Below, in pieces: positions 35,753 to 48,165 of a DNA stretch of 64,000 nucleotides (the stretch's first letter is position 1; each line of letters starts with the position of its first letter). The notes under the pieces are model-generated. The model worked only from the letters and a program-made list of their open reading frames with translations, was not told the origin of the DNA and did not search any database. Where the stretch lies: assembly GCA_014058105.1 (NCBI GenBank), contig JACGCM010001747.1, forward strand, positions 1 to 64,000, in the 5' to 3' direction. The position numbers and the translations under genes were made by a program. The stretch is from Kingdonia uniflora. Taxonomy: Eukaryota; Streptophyta; Magnoliopsida; Ranunculales; Circaeasteraceae.

Positions 35753-36713
35753 TGCAAGAAGACAGAACAATACTTTGATAAAATTTGGGTTGGAGGATTC
35801 AAGGATAGGTGGCTGCAAATAATTGTTTATGAAAAGATGCCCAAATTTTTCAAGTTCTATTATTTAAAGGGTCACTCTGTTGAGTCTTGCACCAAGGTGA
35901 ACGCCAAGGAGCTTAAGATGAAAGTCAAGCTTGTACACGCACTGGGTTCTGATGAGGATGTCGTTCTTAATACGATGAGTGGGGTTGATATAGAGGCTAC
36001 TAGAAGGGCTGAGATCAAAACTAGAGAGCAGATATGGGTAGAGGCAAAACAACCTAAACCTTTTTGTACTGGTATGGGTATTGTCATAAGAGATTCTGCA
36101 GACCAATCACTCAAGAGTAGAGGTAGCATCAACAAGTCTAAGACATGCAACCCTTTCATGGAAGGCAATCCTATCAATGCTATGGCTAAAGAAGATGCTC
36201 CTAATTCTAATTCTAATACTGAGACTGGTGAGACTATAAACCAGTTTATAATATGCTTGGAGATGACTGTGGTTGAAGAAGGTGAATATGGGTAGTTCAT
36301 AGTTGTAGAAAAGCCTAGGCATATACTTCAGATGGGGAGCAAGACATCTGCAATGGGACAGATGAGAAGGGTTTTGTGTCTGATTCAATGGTGGGGTCAA
36401 AATCAAATGAAGAAGCAAGGCGGTATCTTAGAATAAATTTGCTTCTAATGATGAACATGGAGGTAAGATTTGGGTTTTATGAAGGGGTTGCTATGATATC
36501 CAAGTTACATCTGCATCTAATCAATACTTACATGGCTGATGGCAGGGGATTTCGATACGGTTAGAACCAATGCTAAGAAGATTGGTAGGACTCTGACTAA
36601 TAATATTTCCATGATAGATTTTGAAGACGTGATACAAGCTATAGGAGTGATAGAGGCCAATTTTGTGGGTACAAAATTTACTTGGTGCAATGACCAGCAA
36701 GCATAAAGCTTAA
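35753..36713 (+). pseudogene. L1-type LINE fragment (ORF1 zinc knuckle and endonuclease)
   Basis: 35,753-36,295 encodes the C-terminal part of a plant LINE ORF1: DKIWVGGFKDRWLQIIVYEK then KFFKFYYLKGHSVESC, a CCHC knuckle whose first two Cys positions are now Phe and Tyr. 36,535-36,705 encodes a piece of the apurinic-type endonuclease of ORF2: MAGDFDTVRTNAKK and VGTKFTWCND. The region between is shortened and the RT is absent. The fragment starts right after the SRP54 poly(A), so the retrocopy may have landed in the LINE or both may have come together. It lies in the TNPA-like gene of C1. Confidence 0.8.
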
Positions 36714-36809
36714 CAGTACATGTTTTAGAAAGTGCATTTTGTTGTGCAATTTCGTGCTCTCCAAGTACATCACCTTGACAGTGCATGTTTTAGAAAGAAC
36801 AAAAAAAAA

Positions 36810-36835
36810 TAAATATATATATATATATATATACA
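36810..36835. repeat. (TA)n microsatellite
   Basis: About 12 TA repeats after an A-rich run. An imperfect duplication, CAGTACATGTTTTAGAAAG and CAGTGCATGTTTTAGAAAG, lies just upstream (36,715-36,797). Confidence 0.85.
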
Positions 36836-36926
36836 TTCATGCCTATGGCATTGTCAGTCTCAAGAGGCTCATCGCTTTCACTAACCAAATTTTCATCATC
36901 CTTATCTTCACTCAAATATTCGTCCT

Positions 36927-37148
36927 CTAGTTGAAAAAGTGGCATATATTCTTTCTCAACCACTTTCTTATTGCCAATTTTTTCCCATTTGGTTTGCTTT
37001 TCTTTTGATGAGACAAACTCATTCTAGTAGCAATCCTACGCAGCCCCAAAGCATCCATTTTAGCATTGTTTTCTTTGATCTTTTTTAGCCGAACCATATC
37101 GTATGCTACGACATCTTTCATACACATATGAGTACGTTTATTTGTCAT
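36927..37148 (-). pseudogene. C1 TNPA-like gene, first recognised exon
   Basis: Reads VRLKKIKENNAKMDALGL, a phrase common near the start of plant CACTA TNPA-like proteins, followed by a Lys/Ser-rich stretch. It is 73 codons and open. It lies downstream of the TNP2 gene on the same strand. The next exons resume at about 34,150, beyond the SRP54/LINE insertion. Confidence 0.65.
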
Positions 37149-37399
37149 GATAGACCTGTAAAATAGAATACAAGCACATGAACACCATTAGATTCATAAC
37201 AATCATACAATAAACAATATAATATCATGTATATTGAATGGAAAGGGAGAGAGAGAGAAAGCTTGAATTAATTAACAAAAAACAAAAATAAAAGTAGAAA
37301 GCATAAAGCTTGAATTGATAATTGATAATTGATAATTGATAATTGATTGAATATGATATTTCACTTAGCTATTGCAACATCTTTATTTAAAAAAACTAA

Positions 37400-40300
37400 T
37401 TCTAGAACAATAAGGAAAGTCCTAGAGTTTTCTTTGAGAAACGTGCAACATAAGTTCCTGCATCAAAAACCACCTAATTTATCATCCTCCCCATCCTCCT
37501 CTATATGATCATCATCAGGAAGAGTTGTATCAATTGTTGCGCCATCTATTCCTTGTCCCACCCAAGACATTTTTGAAGTATCGTCCAGTTGTTGCATGTT
37601 AAATGGCTCCGCTCAAGTGACTTCTAATTCTTCGTCTTGAACAGTTGAGTACCTATCGAACCTGTCTCTTGGTGACATTCCAACTACAACATACCAATCG
37701 CGTTCTAAAGGATCTTGTACATGCCAAACTTGTTCTGCTTGAGAAGCTAGGATAAAAGGCTATCGAGAACGTTATTATCTTTGTATAACAAATGATTGAA
37801 GTTCACAAGCGTAAAGCTCAAATCATTTACTTTCATGCCCCTTTGATTTTTAATCCAATTACATTTGAATAAGACAAACTTCATGCCACTGAGATACTGA
37901 ATTTCAATGATGTCTATCAACTCTCCATGGAAAGTAATTTCTCCTAAAAGAGGGTTTTTGTCACTCCGACTAGCGTAACTCATTTGCTTTGCTTTTAGAA
38001 AAACTCCACTATTTTGAGTCTTTCTACGTATGTCAAATTTCTTTATTCGAAATCTAAATTCACGAAGAATATAGGACTTGAATCTCAATGTATCTGATAG
38101 AGGACCCAAGGCTAAACTCATGATTTCATCTGGTACTTGTGTTTCTTTTGCCAATTCCTTCACCTATTTTTTTAAGAACATTTAATTAATAACTTAGCAA
38201 AGTGAAATATTACTATAAGAAAATAAACATTTTCGTTGACAAGTAAATTACTTATGTGATTTTTGAACCAAGTATGAAACTGTTCATTTTGAAGACGACT
38301 AACTTCATGTTGTGAAGCGCGAGGATATCCTCTTAAAAGTTTCTCTAGGTGTTTTCTGTTAAAATATATATAAGCATATAAATTTCATATTGATAAGGAA
38401 AGGGATTATATTAAACATTATGATTATTTTGTTTCAAAACTTACTCAATGAATGGGGCAACAACATCATTGTTAAAAAGAACGCATCGATGAGCTTGAGT
38501 CATCGTTATATGATCTAGTTGAAAATGTAATTTTTTAGCCACAACACGACCAGAGCCATCCCTTCCATCATCATTTCTACTTGGTCAACTTGACTTGGTT
38601 TCTACATTCTCGTCCAAATACCTTAAACAAAAATTCATGCATTTTTCGAGGATCATAGACTTTGCAATTGACGCCTCTGGATTGACACGAGTGAGCACAA
38701 ATAATTTTAGTATATGGATATACCTTTCAATTGGATAAATTCAATGATAAAATGCTGGTCCACCAATCTTAAGTTCATCAACCAAATGTATAGGCAAATG
38801 CTCCATTACATCTAAAAAACCAGGCGGGAAAATCTTTTCAAGACTACAACGAATAAGAGCCACACGATCATGAAATTTGTCCAAGTCGTCTGCAGTATTT
38901 ACACTTGGCCAGAACACCGAAAAATAATTGCTTAATTCAATTAAGGCTTTTACAATATGCTTTGGAAATACCCTTCGTATAGTAATTAGAAGTAGTTGTT
39001 GTATTAGAATGTGATTGTCGTGGCTCTTGAGTCCCCATATACTCCGTTCTTTTGTGTGCAAGCATTTTGAAATATTTGATGAATATCCATCTGGGACTTT
39101 GACGTCTTTAAGAACTTTGAAGAAAATATCTTTCTCACCAGTGTTCATTGTAAACTCTGTAGGAGGCATTTACTCCATATTTGTCCCTCGTGGTTGAGGA
39201 TGTAAAGCTAACCTAATATTTAAATCTTTGAGGTCTTTTCGAGCCTTCAAATTGTCCTTTGTTTTACCTTTGGTGTTTAGCAAAGTAAACAAAACATTAT
39301 CACACACATTCTTTTCAATATGCATGATATCTAGATTGTTGCGGATTAATTATGTTCCCAATATGGTAGCTCAAAAAAGATACTTTTTTTCTTCCAATTT
39401 AGTCGGGTTGCATCCTCTTTCTGTAGTTTTTCTCTTTTCATCCTTCTAAGAACATCCTGCTTCTTATAAACAATTTCAAAGTCTAGCTCATTTAACTGTT
39501 GTAACACTTGAGATCCTGATAACTTTAAGGGTGGAGGTCTCATGTCAAACTTTCTGTTGAAATTTAATTTTTCCTTTTTAAACCTGTGGTATGGTAGTAA
39601 GAATCGACGATGACCCCAGTAATAGAACTTGCCACCAAACTTCAATCATTTTGCTTGATGATCTTTATTACAATAAGGACAAGTAAATTCACCTTTCGTG
39701 CTCCATCCCGATATCATGGCATACGTGGGATAATCATTTATAGTCCATAGTAGCACTGCATGCAGCTAAAACAATTGCTTGCTTGATGCATCGTAAGTGG
39801 ATACGCCATCAGCTCCTAACTCCTTTAATTTGTCAATCAAGGGTTGTTGATATACATCAATGTTGTCACCAGGTCCTTTTTGTCTATCAATAAGAATAGA
39901 CAATATTAAATTTGGTTGTTTCATACACAACCATGGGGGAAAGTTGTATGGAATGAGCACAACAGGCCAAGTACTATGAGCTATGCTCATATTACCAAAT
40001 GGATTAAAATTCATCGGTTGCTAACGCAAGTTTAATATTGTAACTATCACTCGCAAAGGAGGGATTTCGCTTATCAAATGTTTTCTATGCACGAGAATCG
40101 GCCGGATGCCTCATCACACCATCATCAATTTTATCCTCTGCATGCCATTTCATGAGAGAAGTTGTGTGGGATGACCAAAACAATCTTTGTAATCTTGGCT
40201 TCAGAGGGAAATATCTTACCTTTTTCATAGCTACTTTTGGCAGATTGTCACCCTCTGCTCCATCGATAGAAACATTACTTTTATATCTTGAAATCCCACA

Positions 40301-41030
40301 AATGTCACACTTCTCAAGATTCCCGGCTTCATTATGAAATAACATACAATTATTAGGGAAAGTATCCCAAGTTTGATAATTGAATCCTAAATCCTTAGTT
40401 ATTTTGCTAGCTTTGTAGTATGATTTTGGGATCTTTGCTTTAGGAAGCACCTTCTTCAAGAATTCTAACAACATCGTGAAAGAACAATTAGTCCAACCAT
40501 TAAGCTGCATCAAGTCTAAGAGTTCGATGATGAATGGCAATTGTGTAATGCTTGTTGAACAATTCTCGTACCAATCGCTTTCTGCCTCTTGAAGAAGTTC
40601 AAAATATTTGGGAGCATTTTTACCGAACTCCATGGTATCTTCTTCTCTAGGTTCTTCATCATTGCCCACATTCCCAGCACCCCCAATCCCCATTCCATCT
40701 TGAAGCATTGCAGTCATATTAGCATGTAGGTTCGACTCATAATGTATATCATGATCGGACATGTCATCCCTCATAATGTTGTTACACACACCACCAAAAG
40801 GCTCCCCATGATAAATCCAATCCTTGTAGCTCTTTACAAAACCATACATATCTATGTGAGTTAGAACTGTTTGTTGATTGTGGTATACTCGATTTACAGA
40901 TTTACTGCACGGGCAATAGATATGTGACGTTTCGATATTCTTGTTTTTATAAGAAAAGGTAAGAAATATTTTGACCCCATTGCCCTTGAATTCCTATCAA
41001 GTGAGATCCAACTCTTATCTATATTAAAAT
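37400..41030 (-). pseudogene. C1 TNP2-type transposase gene
   Basis: On -: a transposase-associated zinc domain at about 41,020-40,800 (IYCPCSKSVNRVYHN, then DWIYHGE). The TNP2 catalytic region lies at 40,849-39,350 (FIIELLDLMQLNGWTNCSF, PPWLCMKQPNLILSILI). DUF4218 lies at 39,169-38,741 (LKSHDNHILIQQLL, FPPGFLDVMEHLPIHLVDE). DUF4216 lies at 38,163-37,600 (GMKFVLFKCNWIKNQRGMK, FTLVNFNHLLY, then EQVWHVQDP). The order matches intact plant TNP2 genes. The gene is interrupted by frameshifts and by probable introns (for example near 38,170-38,400). TNP2 cuts and joins CACTA ends with the help of the TNPA-like protein encoded downstream. Confidence 0.88.
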
Positions 41031-42075
41031 TTTCTAGAATGTTTCGTCAATAACCTAAAATTAAACACATAAATATATTTAATTTTAACAAATGAAAAAA
41101 AAAATTATATATATATTAAAATCCAAATGGTAAACAATTATTGACAAACTTGAATTTTCCAACTACAACCAAGTTATTGAATGCTATTCTATATAATAAC
41201 ACAGTTTTTACTTTAATTGTTCCAAGGAGATTCAAATTGGGATTGAAGTTCTGTAAACTCATAAACCACAAACTCAATACTCCAAAACAGTAAGATAGAA
41301 AGAAAGTCGGTACAACCAAATAATTAAACTAATTAACAACCAAAATAAATTATAAAATTTTGCCAACATATGTAATCGATTTTAAGAATCAACTATCAGG
41401 GGAAACAAATTGTTCAATCATAACATAATAATTGCATACTACACTAAACCTAGAAATTCTCTAAGGAAAAAAATTAGAGTTTGAAATCAAGAAACTTAGA
41501 AGAGAAAATCAACAATGAATATTAGTAATAGAGTGCAACAATCAACAAACTCGAGTGTAACAATCAGCAAATCAGATTGTGAATTAGGGTTTTGAGAAGT
41601 TTTAGCCGTCAGAAAGAGTTGAGGGGGTTTTGAGAAGTTCAAGCAGTTGGTGAAGGTTGAAGGGGAAGGATTGCGGTGAAGAGTTGTGGGAAATGGATTA
41701 TGGTGAAGAGTTGAATTGAGTTGAATGACTGCTTCTGTGAAGAGAGATGAAGGACTGCTTGTGTGAAAAGAGATTACAAAAGTGAGTTAAACTTTTTGTA
41801 TTCAGCTTTCGCGGTGTTTTTTTCCCGCAATCCTTAAACATAACCTATTAGGGACGGTGGGTTAATCCATGTACATAACTTATTAGGGACGGCCATATCC
41901 CATTGTCCCTAAACTTATATAATTAGGAACGGGTATATCCAACTTTGCCTAAACTTATACTATTAAAGACGGGCTGATTTTTTCTGCCACATAAACAAAA
42001 ATAATAAGAGACAGAATCAAAACCGTCCCAAATGTGATATTATTAGAGATAAATTTTACTCTGTCTCTAATATCT
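41031..42075. repeat. C1 5' non-coding region and right subterminal repeats
   Basis: From 41,031 to about 41,840 is AT-rich upstream sequence. From 41,850 to 42,070 at least seven copies of ATTAGGGACGG or its variants occur, like the left end near 26,190-26,340. No terminal CACTA inverse is seen. Confidence 0.65.
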
Positions 42076-42174
42076 ACACTCCTCCAATGGTGGAGTGAGG
42101 CCATTGGAAATTACCATAGGTAGGGAATTGGTATTTTATGTAATTTCATTGGGCAATCTTTAAATTTACCAAAT

Positions 42175-42504
42175 ATGAGTAGCCCCTCTTTCAAAGGTGG
42201 TTACTTTGGTTGTGAGAAAACTAGCCATTGGTGCAAAGAATATCCTTGGAGGAGTATTGTTTGCCCTAAATGTGGTTGTGATGTCATAAAATTGTGTAAA
42301 TCTACTACTCAGAGAAGCAATGGTAAGAAATTCTTAATTTGTGAAAATATTAAATGTAAGCATTTTATGTGGCTAATGGACTATATGCATGAAGAAGGAA
42401 AGAATAATGTAGAATTTGAGACTAATTTGAATGTGAAGGTGAGTGTAACTATTGGATTATATGAATTTTGCAATGAGTTTAAAGGGAAATCTTCAATGGG
42501 ATAA
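42175..42504 (+). CDS. GRF-type zinc-finger small protein
   Basis: 109 residues, one open frame. Residues 29-63 form a GRF-type zinc finger: CPKCGCDVIKLCKSTTQ, then GKKFLICEN and CKHFMWL. The Cys spacing and the GRF-like KKF plus aromatic-W pattern fit. Plant GRF proteins of this small size are often uncharacterised and several are linked to transposons. The start follows an A/T-rich leader, and the following sequence (42,505-42,800) looks like UTR or intron. It converges on the transposase gene. It may be a MULE accessory gene or a captured host gene. The zinc-binding role is inferred from family knowledge; no function is known. Confidence 0.65.
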   Translation: MSSPSFKGGYFGCEKTSHWCKEYPWRSIVCPKCGCDVIKLCKSTTQRSNGKKFLICENIKCKHFMWLMDYMHEEGKNNVEFETNLNVKVSVTIGLYEFCNEFKGKSSMG

Positions 42505-42900
42505 GATTGGGAGTGTAGTGGTTATTATGTGAGAGGATATCAATGTTATTGTACCTTGTTTACCATATTAATTAAAATGTTATATTATTTTTTGCCCTTA
42601 TTTTGGAAGTTTCTTTTGATACAAGTTATGTGCAATTCTTCTTATACTAGTTTGTTATGTTTATAATCTTAGTCATTAGTGATCCTGTGTGCACACTCTA
42701 CACATACTTAACATAACCCTAAACCTTCCACCCTAACCATTATACCCCTAACTATAAGCATTGGGAAACTTGAATATTTAGTGTTCATTCTCATTTCAAG
42801 AACCCCTTAAATGCCTTTTCTTTATAAAACCAAGACTTTCCCATACCTTCTTCAAAACCGCGAGTGTTTCTTCTCTTCTCTTCTCTTCAAAACCACAAAA

Positions 42901-43146
42901 ATGCCTATTTTCTTTACAATTAAGAGTGAATCTTCCTCTGAAGAAGAGTACATTAGATTTGTTGCATGCTATGAATCATCCTCTAACAGTGAGGCTAGCT
43001 GGATGGAGGACTTATCCATTGAGGAGAGGGAGTATGGGTTGACAGATAATAAAAAAGTGGTTGAGGACAGTGATGAAGAATTTGATGATGAAATAGATGA
43101 GGAAGAAGAAGAGACAGATGAGGAAGAAGAAGAAGAAAAAATTTAA
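42901..43146 (+). CDS. Small acidic protein ORF
   Basis: From the ATG at 42,901 this gives 81 residues (111 from an upstream in-frame ATG at 42,811). It is Ser/Glu-rich, with an acidic C-terminal tail alternating Asp and Glu. No family is recognised. I prefer the downstream ATG because the upstream 30 codons contain a repeated CTTCTCTTCTC patch that looks like a leader. It follows the GRF ORF on the same strand and could be its second exon or a separate gene. It ends about 690 bases from the transposase stop. Confidence 0.4.
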   Translation: MPIFFTIKSESSSEEEYIRFVACYESSSNSEASWMEDLSIEEREYGLTDNKKVVEDSDEEFDDEIDEEEEETDEEEEEEKI

Positions 43147-43835
43147 GAAAATTGTGCAATAGAGAAAGAAGAAGGTTTTATTTGTGATGTTTGTGGTTTT
43201 CGTTTAGGATCCAAAAAAGTTTTTGCTTTTGCTTTATGGCACCCTTGGTATTTTTCCCTATTTCCTTTTAGTTTTTGTAATGTGGCAATTTTTTTATGAA
43301 TCAATAGAACTGCAATTTCCTGTCTATCTAACATCTTATATCTATTAGTGCCTATAAATTTATAAAGCAATGAAAACTAGAGAGAAAAAGGAAAAGAAAA
43401 AAAAGGCAATGTAATTACGAGGTTAAGTACTTGTACATTTTAATCCAGTGTGAGTACCTATATATTTCATACCAGTATGAGTACCTGTACATTTCAGACT
43501 TGTAAATTTACAATCTAACAAATATAAGAACAACAATAAACAACAAGCACAAATATGTAATAGAATACCTGCACAAATATAAGATAAACAACAAATCGGC
43601 AAGTAACAACAGACAAGCACCAAGATGTAATAGAGATGTAATAGAGTACTGGTAAATTTTCAAACTAACAAATAGACAAACAATAACAAACAACAAGCAT
43701 TCATGAAAAAAACTGCAAAAACATTTGGCATTAAGTTACAAAATGTACTTGTTAACATGCAGTCAAAATACTACTATCAAAATTGTGATCACTAGATCAC
43801 TACATAGCCAAACAAAGTTAAATTACCAAATTATG
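43147..43835. other. Spacer between converging MULE genes
   Basis: AT-rich. Between 43,430 and 43,690 a stretch with AACAAATA, AACAACAAGCAC and GATGTAATAGAG is imperfectly duplicated. No ORF with recognised motifs is present. It likely contains the 3' ends of both transcripts. Confidence 0.4.
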
Positions 43836-46800
43836 TCAAACTTTCCTTTTCCTGCCAAGAGATTGAAAGGCTTCCTTGTAAGGGTTAGAGCTTGGGGCTT
43901 GAGCTTGCTGTGTTGATGCCCTAGTTTACCTTGGGGCTTGAGCTTGCTACGTTGATGCCCTAGTTTTCTTTTGAGTTTAAGTAGCTTAAGACTGCCTTTG
44001 GGCTTGGCTTTCTCTAGTTTTTCTTGGGGCTTCAGTAGCTTGAGACTGCCTTTGGGCTTGACTTACTTTAGTTTGCCTTGGGGCTTCAGTAGCTTGAGAC
44101 TGCAATTGGGCTTTACTTGTTCTAGTTTGCCTTAGGGCTTCAGTAGCTTGAGACTGCCATTGGGCTTGACTTTCCCTAGTTTGCCTTGGGGTATAAGTAA
44201 CTTTATATTGCCTTTGGGCTTGACTTGATTGACTTTGCCTTGGGGCTTCAGTAGCTTGAGCTTGCCTTGATTGATTTTGCCTTAGGGCTTGAATAGCTTG
44301 AGTTTTCTATTGAGTTTGCTTTGGTTGAGTTTGCCTTAGGCCTTGAGTAGCTTGAGTTTGGCTTTGAGTTTGCCTTGGAGCATGAACTTGTTATGTTGAT
44401 GCCCTAGTTTGCCTTAGAGCTTGACTTGCTTGAGTTGGCCTTGGGGTTTCAGTAGCTTGAGTTTGCATTGCACCCCTAGGAGATCTCCTACTACTACCAC
44501 TTATACCACCACTTCCCCTTCCTCTCAAATTTGGTATTGCAGGTGGTAAGCCAACACAACTAATATGTCTTGTCATGCAAACATTTATATCTACCCTCTT
44601 AGGTGTTCTTACCACTCTTAGCTTTAGTGTTGCATGTACACCCTTACAAGTTTTCTTGTTGTTACCAAAGCCCCCACACTTTTTGTATCTCTTTTGCCTC
44701 TTTTCATCATCTGGATCAGGGATTCTTTATTTTCTAAGTCTCCCAGCTCCTCTCACCAATGGGGGAGGTAGAAAATGGTTCTCTTTATTTGCAGGCTACA
44801 TATAATACAAAAATAAACATACATTTAAAATAAAGATTCAGATACACTTGTGTCCAAATACAAACCTTCTCCCATTATGATCCATCAACTACATGATATA
44901 TGAAATTTTTATACTTTTAGACATATGGAGCAATTTTTTGAATATAAGAAACATAGTTGTTACCCATCCATAAAAAAAATTCTTTTAAAAAATTAGAGAC
45001 ACAACTTTGTAAAAATTTAGATTATTAAAAAAACATATTTACTTAACCCATGGCCACCCATAAGGGAGTATAGCACTAACAGCATGCACACATGATAGTC
45101 AAGAAAGTTGCCATTCATGGCAGTCACATTTATATGTATTGGTGCTTACTCTCCATCTTTGGCCATTTATCCTAATTGTAGGAAAAGATCCTGATATGAT
45201 CCCTTAAACCTGATATTGACCATAGCATTTGATCATCTTATCAATGTGGGTTTGTGCTCTAGAGACCAACACTAAACCTGCAAAAAAGATATTCATATAG
45301 CCACATAGTAGTTCATGAAAAGAAGAAGAGAATAACAAAAGGTCTTGTTTAGCTTACCTGTTTCTTCTCACTCTTTTGATTTGAGCCTCCTATTATACAT
45401 GAGTTTTATCAACATTATATTATGTTTTTTCCAGTAACTTGCAGATTGACCTATATTTAATCTTCAAAATCCACATGTTAAAAGACTTACTGAAATTTTT
45501 TGTGATGTGCTCATACTTGGCAGTGAAATCAAAGTGGGACCTAGCCCAGTGTTTAAATGGCTCCTTATGTAGTCAGTCACGAATAGCTGGGTTATCCAGT
45601 TTGAGTTGGTCTATGTGCTTGTTCTTTTCAGATTGCTTAAATGCATTTACTGCACTCTACACTAACCAATCTATTTGGGTCCCCCTATAAAACTTCTTCA
45701 TATTCTTGTACATATGTCTAAAGCAGAATCTATGATTTGCAAAAGGAAATGGGTAGTCACAACATCAATGAGTCTCTTCTGTCTATCTGATATGGATATT
45801 ATCTTTTGATTATGTAGAATGAGATAGGGCTGAAGAACCTCAAGGAAGTTGGTCCAAGTTTCTTTATATTCTTATTTGTATAAGAAAACTGTAATAGAGA
45901 ATAGGTCATTATTGCCATCCAAGGCAATCACAGATAGGCAAACCCTCCCCCATATTTACCCTTTAGAAAGAAACCATCCAAACCAAGTACAGGTCAACTC
46001 CCACTTAACCATCCATCAAAACTTGTCGTAAACATCACCAATAAACTTTTCCGTTGGTTACTTTGAAGTTCTTTACTACATTTAGCTAAACTGTCAGGGT
46101 TAGCCAATACGACTTATCTCATAAATTTAGGTTACAGAATATAACCCTCATCATATGATCTAACTATACTCTCCATGCATATAGTCCAAGCATTCTATGA
46201 AGTATAATATGAAATATCAACACCATACCTTCTTGTAATCAGCTCTATCAAACTTGTTGGTCTAGTGGTTCTCACTGCCCAAATTATTTCTTCAACTTCA
46301 TTTGCCACCTACTGGGCATTTGTATTTTTGTTAGATTGATCACTCCTGCCAGGACATGTACGAATGAGATTACTACTTGCCCTCATACAGAAAGTGGTAC
46401 CATCTAGGTTAACCCTAGCATAGAACATCTATTGACTGTTGAATATTTCAGCCTCAGTACAAATGTATCATGCCCTCATATAGTTATTCTTTTCAGTTCG
46501 CAATGGCCCATTGCCTTAAAAATGCTCTGCAATCATCAACTGTGGGCCACTCTATGCCAATAACAATCTTTAACCCAAGATTATGCACAGGTAACGTAGT
46601 ACGATACACTTCAGCTTCTTCTATGGCAAAAATATTATCATATTCTTTGGCCAAATCTATGAACTCGTCATCACATCTGTTTATATCAGCTTGGGTTAGA
46701 CCATCATCACCATCAACTGATGAGTGATTTGAGTAATACCCTTCCTCTATATCTAAGCAATTTGGGTTAGTGTTCATCCATCTATTCCAAGCATCAACTT

Positions 46801-47556
46801 CATCAACTTCTTCTGCATTATTTGAAGCCTCTCCCCCCAATCCAACTTCACCCTCAGTTTTAGCATTAACTAGAGCATCTCCCCCCAATCCAACTATACC
46901 TGAAACATCTCCCCCCAATCCAACTCCACCCTCAGATTCAATATTAGGTTCATCATCACTGAAGTACATATGTGACAAATCATCAAGTTCTTCCTCAGGT
47001 AGTTCATTTTCCCTTGGTTTCTTAACTCTTTTAGTATTTTTTTTACTACTTTGTAAACTATTACTCTTTCCTATGTTGTTTCCCCCTTTTTTAACTGTTT
47101 TGTCTTTTGCCTTACTTGTGTATCTAGTTTGAAATGGCTTTTTAGCTTTGATTCAACTCTCTTTTTTATTTAAGTCACAACTACCTTTTGTCTACCCCTG
47201 GTAATAGTCTCATGTTGAAGTAGATCAAACTGTGAACTCTCATGCTGCAGTGGATCAAATTTTGTAGTCTCAACCTCAACTTGAGAAGTAGACCATATTT
47301 GTGGTCCATCATCTTCCATCATAACTACATCTGGCTGTTTAATTAAAGGTGGGGGCACAACTTCTATAGGCACTACATATACATAGAAATGTACATCCCA
47401 CATATTATTCAAATCACTACAATGCCATATTTTATACAAAGTTGCATCATCACAAATATCCATTATCTTACCTGCACACACTGTCTTCACAAATGGCCCA
47501 GAACTAGATGAGATAGCCTTATTTATCCCAACAACATCAAACATAATATACTCCAA
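43836..47556 (-). pseudogene. MULE transposase (MURA-like) with Gln-rich tandem-repeat tail
   Basis: On -: a PB1-like N-terminal domain (47,556-47,170; YKIWHCSDLNNMWDVHFYVY). Next come an acidic linker with GLGGDV/GLGGEA repeats and a DNA-binding region (46,978-46,280). The MULE catalytic domain (46,040-45,600) shows DGWLSG, LDGFFLKGKYGG and ISISDRQKRLI. A SWIM zinc finger (45,131-45,055) reads CDCHEWQLS, one stop, then LSCVHAVSAI. A CCHC-like knuckle lies at about 44,680-44,630 (KKCGGFGNNKKTCKG). The C-terminal tail (44,400-43,870) repeats a 19-residue, 57-base unit with RQTR, QSQATEA about seven times and ends GRKRKV. Full length would be near 1,150-1,240 residues. Stops and frameshifts inactivate it. 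MURA binds the TIRs and cuts there. Confidence 0.88.
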
Positions 47557-48165
47557 TAGACCTTGATAGCAAAACTGATCCCCATATATATTTTAAAATA
47601 TATGTATGTCCCCCACAATGTATAGACGATGTGTGTACCCTGTCTCCCCAGATTCAGACCATCTACCTCCCCAATGAATAATGACATTTATTAGGTCATT
47701 CCTATTATTGTAGCATACCCCAAACACTACATAATTAAGACAAATATCATGGTAACATACCCAAAATACCTAATCAAAAAACACCACTTGTAAAGGCCTA
47801 AATTTTTTTTAATAAACCCTAATTTTAAAATAGCAGAAAACCAAAGCCCTAATTTTCTAATCCAAACTACTTGTATAAGGCCCCTATTTTCTAATCCAAA
47901 CTCTAATTCTTAACACAACTCATCTAACTTTAAAATTAAGAAAACCAAAACAATAGATATTAGAGAGAGATTTATAAATTTTGGCTATTCAGAAAGAAAG
48001 AAAGGGAGAGAAATAGACTTAAATTGTGATTAGGAGATAGATAAGAGATTCAAAGGCCTGGCGAGATCAAATATTAGATTGCTCTACTCCACACTAACCA
48101 CTTTATTTTATAGTTGCAGAAGATACAAATTTTCCCTCAAAAATAATTGAGAGAGAGAGAACGAA
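47557..48165. other. MULE 5' non-coding region
   Basis: About 600 bases between the transposase start and the TIR. It contains repeated CCCTAATTTTC phrases, a GAAAGAAAGAAAGG patch and an A/G-rich leader on +, which is pyrimidine-rich on the transposase strand. It probably holds the promoter and leader. No other gene is seen. Confidence 0.4.

Noticed and set aside
35872..36418. Two long ORFs on - (142 and 103 codons)
   Set aside because: Opposite-strand shadows of LINE ORF1, which has recognisable CCHC and endonuclease motifs on +.
42075..42100. Right terminus of CACTA C1 at the palindrome CACTCCTCCA...TGGTGGAGTG
   Set aside because: It does not match the left end CTACCAGAAAAAC beyond four bases and the flanks give no 3-base duplication.
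46770..47132. 120-codon Ser/Pro-rich ORF on +
   Set aside because: Shadow of the acidic linker of the MULE transposase on the other strand.
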